Assembly (NCBI GenBank): GCA_028281025.1
Contig: JANQKR010000003.1
Coordinates: 1-64,000 of the forward strand
Length of the DNA: 64,000 nucleotides
Direction: 5' to 3'
Source of the DNA: Croceivirga sp.
Lineage (GTDB): Bacteria > Bacteroidota > Bacteroidia > Flavobacteriales > Flavobacteriaceae
Under the pieces are notes generated by a model. That model was given only the letters and a program-made list of their open reading frames with translations. It did not search any database and had not been told where the DNA came from. The position numbers were made by a program, and so were the translations under genes. Each line of letters opens with the position of its first letter. Positions within the stretch are counted from its first letter, which is position 1. Of the stretch, positions 35,746 through 43,620 are shown one piece after another.

Positions 35746-37230
35746 CTAATTTAAGAGATTTTCCAACACCAGGACATCCACATTGGTTTCGGCCCATTGT
35801 TTTGAAAGATTGTCCGGTACGGGAGTAAAAACATAAGTAAAGGAACTCAATAGAATATCCATGTCCCCATCAGCGTCCACATCTCCTTTATCCATCAAAA
35901 ACCACCTTCCCTGGTTGGGATGCTCCAAAATTTTTGTGCGAAACCGATAGGCATCCGCTTCCTCATTTTCCAAATAGACAAATGTGAGCTGAGGAGCCCT
36001 ATCATAATTTGGAAACGTACTGATCAGTCCAAAGTCAATATCACCATCGGCATCAAAATCATCGGCAATCAAACGTGTAGCGCCATTTAAAGGATAAAAG
36101 AACACTTCGGAAAAATTGTTTTGGCCATCATTGAGGTGGATGCGCATTCCATGGTACGGTTTATGTACATAGGACTTATCGGCATTGTCCCCATTTACGG
36201 TAACGATATCATCAAAACCATCGTTATTGTAATCCACCAACTCAAACCAACTGCTTCCATACACCGAGCTAAATTCAAGAACCTTGTCCGCCTCAAATAC
36301 CAAATCTTCCTTTTGGTATAAAATGGTAATACTTTCCCAAGCCTGGGACGTAATGGTGACCAAATCCAACTTCCCATCCCGATCCATGTCCTTTGCAATG
36401 GTCCTGATGCATCCTGGCAGATTTAACAGTACTTTCTTGTCATACACACCCGTATCTTTTTGAACCAACAAGGACAATCGACCTGTTTCATTTCCAAACT
36501 CGGAGACAACCATTTCCAAAGTTCCATCCCCATTTAAATCCTCGACCAAATTATGGACCGGTCTATGGAAAGCATGGTTCAGGGCAAGGGTGTCCTTTCC
36601 TTGCTTAAGGACAATCTTTCCCCTTTCCAGTTCTGAAGGGTCAAGGATGCCCACCTCGGAAATAAACTCTGTGTCCCTATTTTTGTTGTACCAGGTAACG
36701 GGAGTTTCCCCTTGAAAAAGCTGTGCAACGCTTTCGGACTGGAAATCATACCGTTTTACGCTGCCGCCAATATCTCCCAGCACCATAGTATTGTTCCCTT
36801 CCTCATATTGCAGAAAGGTAAAGAATGCCCCATTTTGGTCATCCAGTTCCAATGCTTTGGTCCTGAAACCGGAGAGCAGTTCCTGTTTGGGCAAAGGTGT
36901 TTCGGGAAGTTGCTCCGGTGCCAGGGAAATCACATAATTTTGTAATGCGATCCAGTCATTGAGCTTTATCTCTGGTCTAAAACCCGCTTTTGTCTGATCG
37001 GGGGCTTCATAGAGTTCCTTGATCTTCATTCGGGATGCCATATCGGGTAAGACGTAATCTTCCCAAATGTCCTTGGGCAAGTTTCCGATTTCAGGAGCCA
37101 GGTGACAACTGGCACAATAGTTTTCGTACAGGACAACTTCCCGTTTTTCAGGTTCTGGGGCACAGGAAAACAATATTGTAACCAACAAAAGGGAAACGAC
37201 CCATCTTTGGGCCAAGGTACTATTGCGCAT
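35746..37230 (-). CDS. Cytochrome c-like / FG-GAP (VCBS) repeat lipoprotein
   Basis: A 494-residue lipoprotein starting at the ATG at 37230 (MRNSTLAQRW); the track extension to 37284 overlaps pirin. The lipobox is ILFSC (Cys23). A single c-type haem motif, CASCH, lies at residues 39-43 in a short cytochrome-like segment, with a possible Met ligand in VLPDMASRM. The rest is a beta-propeller of FG-GAP/VCBS repeats with Asp-rich Ca2+-type loops (DLNGDGTLEMV, DMDRDGKLDLV, DYNNDGFDDIV, DFDADGDIDFG, DVDADGDMDIL). Electron transfer plus adhesion or substrate binding is possible; no specific function is known to me. Confidence 0.85.
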   Translation of the reverse strand: MRNSTLAQRWVVSLLLVTILFSCAPEPEKREVVLYENYCASCHLAPEIGNLPKDIWEDYVLPDMASRMKIKELYEAPDQTKAGFRPEIKLNDWIALQNYVISLAPEQLPETPLPKQELLSGFRTKALELDDQNGAFFTFLQYEEGNNTMVLGDIGGSVKRYDFQSESVAQLFQGETPVTWYNKNRDTEFISEVGILDPSELERGKIVLKQGKDTLALNHAFHRPVHNLVEDLNGDGTLEMVVSEFGNETGRLSLLVQKDTGVYDKKVLLNLPGCIRTIAKDMDRDGKLDLVTITSQAWESITILYQKEDLVFEADKVLEFSSVYGSSWFELVDYNNDGFDDIVTVNGDNADKSYVHKPYHGMRIHLNDGQNNFSEVFFYPLNGATRLIADDFDADGDIDFGLISTFPNYDRAPQLTFVYLENEEADAYRFRTKILEHPNQGRWFLMDKGDVDADGDMDILLSSFTYVFTPVPDNLSKQWAETNVDVLVLENLLN

Positions 37231-37255
37231 AAGGTATATTTTGGTTTTTTGGGTA

Positions 37256-38125
37256 TTAAGGTAATGGGACATAGGTCGTATCATTTGGCATCATAGGAAA
37301 TTCCTTTCTCCTCCAAGCTTCTTTGGCACTGGTTATTTTTTCTTTTGATGAAGCCACAAAATTCCAGAATATGTGCCGTTCCTCGGGGAAGGGAATTCCA
37401 CCAAAAAGGAGGATATGGGAATTGGGCCATAAGGAAATGGAACAGGTATCTTCCACTTTGGAAACCAAAATATGCCCTTTTTCAATCTGTTCCCCGCATG
37501 CTTGTATTCCACCTTCCACAATACAGATGCCGATTTCCCCCTTTAGTTCATCCTTTACCTCGAAATCATAGGAGTCCGTGTTTTTTATTTCCACCATAAA
37601 TAGTTCCGAATGTACGGGCACCGGGGACTTTCTGCCATAGCCGTCCCCAGCTACCAGCGTAAATTTTGCGGAACCATCATGCCAACTGGGCAACTCATGA
37701 CCTGGGATATGGTGGAACTCCGGTTCCATCTCCTCCAAGTGCTTGGGTAAAGCCACCCAAATCTGATAGCCATGGGCCGTAAAGCTCCTACCATTCCGAA
37801 GATGTTCCGGAGTACGTTCGGTATGGGAGACACCCTTTCCGGCGGTCATCCAGTTCACGGACCCTGGTTGGATCAACTGTTTGGAGCCCATACTGTCCTC
37901 GTGCATCAGCTCTCCTTCCAGCATATACGTCAAAGTAGAAAGTCCAATATGTGGGTGTTGATCCACATCCATATAAGTTGTTGGGCCCAATTTTGTAGGT
38001 CCCATATGATCAATAAAAATAAAGGGGCCTATCATTCGTTTTTTGCGAAAAGGAATCAATCGGCCTACCAGAAAATCACCAATATCACGACTTCGTTCTT
38101 CAATGATCAAACCTAAGTTCGACAT
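37256..38125 (-). CDS. Pirin-family protein
   Basis: A 289-residue bicupin. The N-terminal cupin has the metal site DQHPHIGLSTLTYMLEGELMHED, with HxH plus a later His and Glu, and GPFIFIDHMGP before it. WMTAGKGVSHTERTPE is the second half of the pirin signature. Pirins are Fe-binding cupins; some have quercetinase activity and others modulate enzymes or transcription. It is the first gene of a leftward operon with the haem/FG-GAP lipoprotein 25 bp downstream. Confidence 0.93.
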   Translation of the reverse strand: MSNLGLIIEERSRDIGDFLVGRLIPFRKKRMIGPFIFIDHMGPTKLGPTTYMDVDQHPHIGLSTLTYMLEGELMHEDSMGSKQLIQPGSVNWMTAGKGVSHTERTPEHLRNGRSFTAHGYQIWVALPKHLEEMEPEFHHIPGHELPSWHDGSAKFTLVAGDGYGRKSPVPVHSELFMVEIKNTDSYDFEVKDELKGEIGICIVEGGIQACGEQIEKGHILVSKVEDTCSISLWPNSHILLFGGIPFPEERHIFWNFVASSKEKITSAKEAWRRKEFPMMPNDTTYVPLP

Positions 38126-38181
38126 GATTTTAATAGTTATATTTAGGTTCTGAAAAATACAACAAATACCGCTCCTTGTCC

Positions 38182-39516
38182 ATGAAATGGTTTAAAAGAA
38201 TCCTGTTTTTACTCGCTATCATTATCGTTCTGGTAATTATCGAAAATTATCCGAAGCTCACCATTATTTCTGGCTATGCGTCTAAGTATATGGCCTCCAG
38301 TGTTTTGGTTGGAGATAGAATGCCTGCTTCGATCAATACCGTGGATTTGGACATTCCTTTGGTAAATTTGGCCACTACGGAGTTTGTTGACGATAGTGGA
38401 TTTGCCATGTCGAACGTTTATGGCCTACAAGAACGAAAAGCCATAGACCGAAAGGGTCTTGGGGCCGTACTGGTCAATAAGGACTATGAGGACGGTGAAC
38501 CTTATTTGCAACCCAACAGACAACAAAAATTTGATTCCCTACCCTACCCTCTTGGCCACTTGGCCCCCAAAGATTCCATATTTCCTGAAATTGACTATGA
38601 TAAATTGAACCAGGCCGTGGCATTACCTTTTGGAAATCCGGAAGTACAAAAAACACGAACCCTATTGGTCCTGTACAAAGGACAGCTTTTACATGAACGC
38701 TATTTGGAAGGTTTTGACGCCACCACCCCAATTTTGGGTTGGTCCATGACCAAAAGTGTTTTGGCAACCTTATATGGCGTTTTGGAACATCAGGGAAAAT
38801 TGCAAATGGATTTGCCCGCCCCCGTTGCCGAGTGGGAGAATGACGAACGCAAAAACATTACGCTAAACCATCTGTTGCGAATGCAGAGCGGATTGGAATG
38901 GGAAGAAGACTATGGCAAAATCTCCGATGTTACCAAAATGTTGTTCCTGGAAAGCGATATGACAGCAGCACAAAAAGGGAAGGAGGCCATTGCAATACCC
39001 ACGGAAATCTGGAATTATTCCTCCGGGACAAGCAATCTGTTGTCCGGAATCCTTAGACAACAGTTCGCGACCCATCAAGCGTATCTCGATTTTCCATACG
39101 CTTCCTTAATTGATAAAATTGGTGCCCATTCCATGCTCATTGAAGCCGATTTGAAAGGTAATTATGTAGGCTCCTCCTATGGATGGGCCAGCACAAGGGA
39201 CTGGGGCCGCTTGGGACAACTTTACCTAAATAAGGGACAATGGAAGGGTGAACAGCTCTTTGCTCCGGAATGGGTCGATTATATTACCGAGCCCACGGCG
39301 CATTCCGATGGAACCTACGGAGCACATTTTTGGTTGAATTCCGGTGGAATTTACCCAGATGTTCCCAAAGACCTGTACTCCATGAATGGGTATCAAGGTC
39401 AATACGTCTTTATGATTCCGTCAAAGCATTTGGTGGTAGTACGGACCGGACTGGCAGAATTTCCGGAATTCGATATCAATGGCTTTCTTTCCACCTTGGT
39501 CAGTGCCATAGAATAA
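38182..39516 (+). CDS. Membrane-anchored class C beta-lactamase-like serine hydrolase
   Basis: A 444-residue protein with an uncleaved N-terminal helix (ILFLLAIIIVLVII). The start is the ATG at 38182 rather than the TTG at 38176. The serine hydrolase motifs are GWSMTKSVLATL (SxxK), EIWNYSSGTSNLLSG (YxS/N) and a C-terminal GYQGQYVFMIPS in place of the KTG box. NHLLRMQSGLEWEE is typical of class-C-like esterases and D-alanyl peptidases. It acts in the periplasm on an unknown amide or ester. Confidence 0.9.
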   Translation: MKWFKRILFLLAIIIVLVIIENYPKLTIISGYASKYMASSVLVGDRMPASINTVDLDIPLVNLATTEFVDDSGFAMSNVYGLQERKAIDRKGLGAVLVNKDYEDGEPYLQPNRQQKFDSLPYPLGHLAPKDSIFPEIDYDKLNQAVALPFGNPEVQKTRTLLVLYKGQLLHERYLEGFDATTPILGWSMTKSVLATLYGVLEHQGKLQMDLPAPVAEWENDERKNITLNHLLRMQSGLEWEEDYGKISDVTKMLFLESDMTAAQKGKEAIAIPTEIWNYSSGTSNLLSGILRQQFATHQAYLDFPYASLIDKIGAHSMLIEADLKGNYVGSSYGWASTRDWGRLGQLYLNKGQWKGEQLFAPEWVDYITEPTAHSDGTYGAHFWLNSGGIYPDVPKDLYSMNGYQGQYVFMIPSKHLVVVRTGLAEFPEFDINGFLSTLVSAIE

Positions 39517-39672
39517 AGGGGAAAATTTAACCCTGATTTCATTTTTGCCTTAGCACACCACAAAACAAGGGGCGTTCACAACAATAATTTCCGTAAGGAA
39601 GGCCCTAGTGGTACATTTACATCATAATATTAAAGCAAGTAAATTTTTTCATTTTCATATAGTGTTCTCGTT

Positions 39673-39707
39673 AAAAGGGCCTTAGTTTAAACGCTAGGGT
39701 CCTTTTT
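39673..39707. terminator. Bidirectional rho-independent terminator
   Basis: A 12-bp stem (AAAGGGCCTTAG with CTAGGGTCCTTT, two G-T wobbles) with an 8-nt loop, flanked by an A-run on the left and a T-run on the right. It can end transcription of the serine hydrolase from the left and of the leftward menB operon from the right. Confidence 0.75.
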
Positions 39708-39779
39708 AGTTGGTGGCACTATAGTATACATTTTAGGCAAAACAAATTGTCGCACCAATTCCCCCTTAAACGGAACTGC

Positions 39780-40625
39780 CTAAGGAATCCATTTGTTCTT
39801 CCCAAAATTTGGTTTTCGTTTTTCCAAAAAGGCATTTCTTCCTTCTATGGCCTCATCGGTCATATATGCCAAACGCGTGGCCTCTCCCGCAAACACCTGC
39901 TGCCCCACCATGCCATCGTCCGTTAGGTTCATGGCAAATTTCAACATTTTAATGGACGTTGGCGATTTTGCCAAAACCTCCTGTGCCCATTGGTAGGCCG
40001 TAGCTTCCAACTCCCCATGTGGGACAACGGCATTGACCATCCCCATTTCATAGGCTTCCTGAGCCGAATAATTACGGCCCAAAAAGAAGATTTCCCTAGC
40101 TTTTTTCTGTCCCACCATTTTAGCCAAATAGGCGGATCCATATCCACCATCAAAACTGGTCACATCGGCATCGGTCTGTTTAAATAGGGCATGCTCCTTA
40201 CTGGCCAAGGTCATATCACAGACCACGTGTAGGCTATGCCCTCCACCTACGGCCCAGCCAGGGACTACGGCAATGACCACCTTGGGCATAAAGCGAATCA
40301 ACCGTTGTACTTCCAAAATGTTCAGACGATGGTACCCATCTTCCCCTACATAGCCTTGATGTCCCCTGGCCTTTTGATCGCCACCACTGCAAAACGCCCA
40401 GCCCCCATCCTTGGGTGAGGGCCCCTCCCCAGAAAGGAGAACAACCCCTATTGAGGTATCTTCCTGGGCATCATAAAATGCGCGGTACAACTCGCTTGTG
40501 GTTTTAGGACGAAAGGCATTGCGAACCTCTGGTCGGTTAAAGGCGATACGGGCAACCCCGTCACATTTTTTATAGGTAATATCCTCAAATTCGATGGCGG
40601 TCTGCCAGTTGGGTGCATCTTTCAT
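39780..40625 (-). CDS. menB: 1,4-dihydroxy-2-naphthoyl-CoA synthase MenB
   Basis: A 281-residue crotonase-fold enzyme that closes the second ring in menaquinone synthesis. Diagnostic segments are ARIAFNRPEVRNAFRP, WAFCSGGDQKARG, VPGWAVGGGHSLHVVCDM (oxyanion hole), TDADVTSFDGGYGSAYLAKM and EGRNAFLEKRKPNF at the C-terminus. It starts 5 bp after the small membrane protein gene in the same direction, so it appears to be the last gene behind SatD; other men genes are not in the window. Confidence 0.97.
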   Translation of the reverse strand: MKDAPNWQTAIEFEDITYKKCDGVARIAFNRPEVRNAFRPKTTSELYRAFYDAQEDTSIGVVLLSGEGPSPKDGGWAFCSGGDQKARGHQGYVGEDGYHRLNILEVQRLIRFMPKVVIAVVPGWAVGGGHSLHVVCDMTLASKEHALFKQTDADVTSFDGGYGSAYLAKMVGQKKAREIFFLGRNYSAQEAYEMGMVNAVVPHGELEATAYQWAQEVLAKSPTSIKMLKFAMNLTDDGMVGQQVFAGEATRLAYMTDEAIEGRNAFLEKRKPNFGKNKWIP

Positions 40626-40630
40626 TTATT

Positions 40631-40987
40631 TCAATTGAATTTTAATACTTCCTTGAACAACAAATAGGTGACTACCGCTCCTGCGATTGATAGGAAGTTT
40701 CCAACAACAAAGTAGTCATTGCTCACTTTTCTTTCTTTATCGCTATCCAATCGTGTCCCTAGTTTTATGGCACCAAATAATACCAAAGCACCTCCCTGCA
40801 GGTTTGATAACAACAAAAATGCGAGAAACAACCTTTCCAAAAACCCCTTGAGCCATGATGTGAACTTTTCCGTATTGTTCGTAATGGGATTTTTAGGGTT
40901 CAACCATTTTGAAACGGCATAGAATATTATGATCAAAAATACTTCGACCATGATCCAATAAAGGATTTGATATTTAATATCACTCAT
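40631..40987 (-). CDS. Small multi-span membrane protein next to SatD
   Basis: A 118-residue protein with three likely membrane helices (about 8-27, 50-75 and 92-115) and short charged loops (LGTRLDSDKERKVSND). No family recognised with confidence. It overlaps the SatD-like gene by 8 bp and precedes menB by 5 bp. The overlap suggests it works with the SatD-like protein; SatD-type genes are often accompanied by small membrane proteins. Confidence 0.75.
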   Translation of the reverse strand: MSDIKYQILYWIMVEVFLIIIFYAVSKWLNPKNPITNNTEKFTSWLKGFLERLFLAFLLLSNLQGGALVLFGAIKLGTRLDSDKERKVSNDYFVVGNFLSIAGAVVTYLLFKEVLKFN

Positions 40988-41618
40988 TACCTATAATTTG
41001 AAAAACAAGCTGTTTTACGATATTGTATTCATCGATTCGCAATGATTTCCCTTTTTTCCATGCACCTGAGCGCGTTTTATAAAGGCCTATTCTTTTAAGA
41101 TCCTTGTAATCCTTATGCTTTAGAAAGGCCGATACGATCTCAAATTCCGACAGTTTCCATTCAGACTTTATGGATTGATAGAGTTTCATGCACAATCGTA
41201 GTTGATCGTCCAGGTGTTCGTTTATAGCAATGAAATAGTTGTCACCGGCTTCTTTTGCCGTTGTTAGGGCCTCCCTGGCCTTGGTCAGTCCGGGACCATA
41301 CATTTCATAAGCAATCTCTTTGTTGATTTCAGTCTCTATTTCCCCAAAGACCAAGGAATATCTAAGGCCATAGGGATAGTGCGCTTCTATGATCTGCTCC
41401 TCCAAAAAAAATAGCAGTTCGAAAAGCGTTTTGGTGCTATTGACAATGCCTTGAAATTCATCCCCAAGTGTAATGGTCAATGGTGAGATGATGTGACGGG
41501 TAAACTCGGTATTTGCCAATTTTACCAATGCTTTGAATTGATGCATGAAATCATCATTCTTATTGATGTGACGACTTGAGATAATATCCGCCATTATGAT
41601 ATGATGACTTGCTGCCAT
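40980..41618 (-). CDS. SatD-family protein
   Basis: A 212-residue cytosolic protein. The start HHIIMADIISSRHI and the middle PLTITLGDEFQGI with LRYSLVFGEIETEI are the SatD pattern. The C-terminal ~60 residues (KDYKDLKRIGLYKTRSGAWK) look like a helix-turn-helix. SatD was named from an acid-tolerance operon, but its biochemical function is not established. The first ATG (41618) lies only 5 bp from an array of three operator-like repeats, so autoregulation is plausible. A second ATG at 41594 (MADIISS) is an alternative start. Confidence 0.8.
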   Translation of the reverse strand: MAASHHIIMADIISSRHINKNDDFMHQFKALVKLANTEFTRHIISPLTITLGDEFQGIVNSTKTLFELLFFLEEQIIEAHYPYGLRYSLVFGEIETEINKEIAYEMYGPGLTKAREALTTAKEAGDNYFIAINEHLDDQLRLCMKLYQSIKSEWKLSEFEIVSAFLKHKDYKDLKRIGLYKTRSGAWKKGKSLRIDEYNIVKQLVFQIIGNE

Positions 41619-41623
41619 TCTTG

Positions 41624-41710
41624 TTTCTTGTTTGTGGAAATATATGAATTTATTTCCTTTTTATGGAAACAATAGGATAAATTTCCTTTTTATGGAAATA
41701 TTATATTCCT
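41624..41710 (-). promoter_or_regulatory. Three 17-bp operator-like sites at exact 29-bp period
   Basis: TTTCCTTTTTATGGAAA occurs perfectly at 41653-41669 and 41682-41698, and a 14/17 match (TTTCTTGTTTGTGGAAA) at 41624-41640. Each is an inverted repeat of TTTCC and GGAAA arms around 7 bp, and each starts exactly 29 bp after the previous one. The array abuts the SatD start codon and lies in the divergent region before the YCII gene. It is a strong candidate operator for a dimeric regulator; SatD's own C-terminal helix-turn-helix is one candidate. Confidence 0.7.
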
Positions 41711-41901
41711 ACTTCCTTATATTTCCCATAAACTTCATGACCATCACCACTGAAATACTAACTTTATATAGCCTTATATGGGCAACGAGGCATGGCAGCC
41801 ACTAAATCCTAAGCAGAAAAAACCGGACTATTGTCCAGTTTCCAAGTTTTCAATCATTATGGATATAAACCTTTAGTAGTTATTCATTAAAAACAAAAAA
41901 C

Positions 41902-42252
41902 ATGAAAGATTTTATGATGCTGTTCCACAGCGAACCCGATCCTGATGTTAACCCTACTCCAGCACAAATAGAAGAGGAGGTCAAAGCCTGGCAGGATTGG
42001 ATGGACGGAATTAGCGCACAAGGCAAACTCAAAAATCCGGGTGAGGCCCTGGGATTTGAAGGTAAGACCATGCATGCGGATGGAACGATTACCGATGGCC
42101 CCTATGCAGAAGTAAAAGAGATTGTGGGAGGTTTTATGATCGTATCGGCAGCTTCCATTGAAGAAGCCATCCAACTTGGTAAGGGTTGTCCCGTCCTAAG
42201 TAGTGGCGGCAAAGTGGAGATTAGGGATGTTATGGTCTTGGATGGCATGTAG
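41902..42252 (+). CDS. YCII/DGPF-domain protein
   Basis: A 116-residue single-domain protein of the YCII family: KDFMMLFHSEPDPD at the start, TITDGPYAEVKEIVGGFMIV (DGP motif) and SIEEAIQLGKGCP. The fold is a ferredoxin-like dimer of unknown catalytic role. It lies 26 bp before an ECF sigma-factor gene, the standard partnership for DGPF proteins with ECF42-type sigma factors, and is probably co-transcribed or regulated with it. Confidence 0.9.
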   Translation: MKDFMMLFHSEPDPDVNPTPAQIEEEVKAWQDWMDGISAQGKLKNPGEALGFEGKTMHADGTITDGPYAEVKEIVGGFMIVSAASIEEAIQLGKGCPVLSSGGKVEIRDVMVLDGM

Positions 42253-42278
42253 TACATCGTCCAACGGGAAGCAATCTT

Positions 42279-43499
42279 ATGGACAACAAACAACTGTCCG
42301 AGGTATTTAAGTCTGAGTACAGCAACTTGATTGCTGTACTCTGCAATTATTATGGGCTGGACGATCTGCAATTGGCCGAGGATATTGTATCCGAAACCTT
42401 TCTTAGGGCCATGAAGGCCTGGTCCCATAAAGGCATTCCCAATTTTCCAAAAGCCTGGCTTCGAAAAGTTGCCCAAAATCTGCTGTACGAACACTACAGA
42501 AGAAAAAAAATCTATACGGAAAAAATCATCCCTGAACTGGGTGCGGGAAACGGGCAAACCAACCCTATCGAGATTACGGACAAAATAATTGAGGACAGTC
42601 AGCTTCGGATGCTGTTTGTGCTCTGTGACCCCAAACTCAATAATGAATCCCAGCTTTGTATTACCCTGCGAATTTTATGTGGTTTCAGTATTGAAGAAAT
42701 TGCCAGGGCACTGTTATCAAACAAAGAAACCATTACCAAAAGAATATACCGGGCCAAAAAAGCGATCAAAGAACGTAATCGAATTGAAACGAATCTTGCG
42801 GCTGACCAATATGTTTCAAGGCTAGACAATGTATTGCGGGTCATTTATTTACTGTTCAACGAAGGGTATTGCAGCAGTGTCAATGAAGAAAGTATCCGCC
42901 ACGAAATATGCTGGGAAGCCCTACGATTGAGTCTTTTCCTGTCCCGGCAAAAAATCTTTCCAAAACCAAAAATATACGCCCTTATCGCCCTAATGTGTTT
43001 CCATGCTTCCAGATTGGATGCCAGGACATCCGGGGAACACGGTGATCTTTTGTACCATGAACAGGATAAAGGAAAATGGGACAAGGATTTAATTCAAAAA
43101 GGCAAAAAATACCTAAAGCGCTCTGCGGCCGGCAATGAGTTAACCAAGTATCATCTAGAGGCGGCCATCGCTTATTGGCATACCGAGGAAACCAAAGAAA
43201 AATGGAATAGCATATTGGCGTTGTACAACCAATTGCTCACCATAGAGTATTCGCCTATCATAGCCATGAACCGGACGTATGTCCTCGCCAAAGTAAATTC
43301 CGTGGATGAGGCCATTCATGAAGCCCATAAATTGAAGCTAAAGGATAACCACCATTATTTCTGTTTGTTGGCAGAACTTTATCGTATGAAGAACAATACG
43401 GATATGGAAATGGACTATCTGCACAAAGCCATGGAATTCGCCAACAAGAAAAATGAAAAGGAATTGATCCAGGACAGATTGGAAAAAGCAAGGGGATGA
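42279..43499 (+). CDS. ECF42-like RNA polymerase sigma factor with C-terminal TPR-like extension
   Basis: A 406-residue sigma factor. The sigma2 region is QLAEDIVSETFLRAMKAWS; the sigma4 region is LRILCGFSIEEIARALLSNK with ITKRIYRAKKAIKERN. A ~230-residue C-terminal extension (LRVIYLLFNEGYCSS, then helical repeats such as YSPIIAMNRTYVLAKVNSVDEA) is typical of the ECF42 group, which has no anti-sigma partner and is linked to DGPF genes. The extension is thought to control activity. Confidence 0.9.
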   Translation: MDNKQLSEVFKSEYSNLIAVLCNYYGLDDLQLAEDIVSETFLRAMKAWSHKGIPNFPKAWLRKVAQNLLYEHYRRKKIYTEKIIPELGAGNGQTNPIEITDKIIEDSQLRMLFVLCDPKLNNESQLCITLRILCGFSIEEIARALLSNKETITKRIYRAKKAIKERNRIETNLAADQYVSRLDNVLRVIYLLFNEGYCSSVNEESIRHEICWEALRLSLFLSRQKIFPKPKIYALIALMCFHASRLDARTSGEHGDLLYHEQDKGKWDKDLIQKGKKYLKRSAAGNELTKYHLEAAIAYWHTEETKEKWNSILALYNQLLTIEYSPIIAMNRTYVLAKVNSVDEAIHEAHKLKLKDNHHYFCLLAELYRMKNNTDMEMDYLHKAMEFANKKNEKELIQDRLEKARG

Positions 43500-43594
43500 T
43501 CAGGGATTTCCTTCGCCTTCCAGTGGGCTTGTCAACGGAAACCATTTTTTGTATCCCGTTACAAAATTTAAAATGTCTTCCCTTGTTGAATCAT

Positions 43595-43602
43595 TATCTT
43601 TG
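43595..43602 (+). promoter_or_regulatory. -7 box TATCTTTG before mutS2
   Basis: An exact match to the Bacteroidota -7 consensus TAnnTTTG, 18 bp before the MutS2 ATG, which predicts a very short leader. No good -33 TTG lies at the usual distance, so strength is uncertain. Confidence 0.5.
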
Positions 43603-43620
43603 CCCCGCTAGAAGAGGAAC

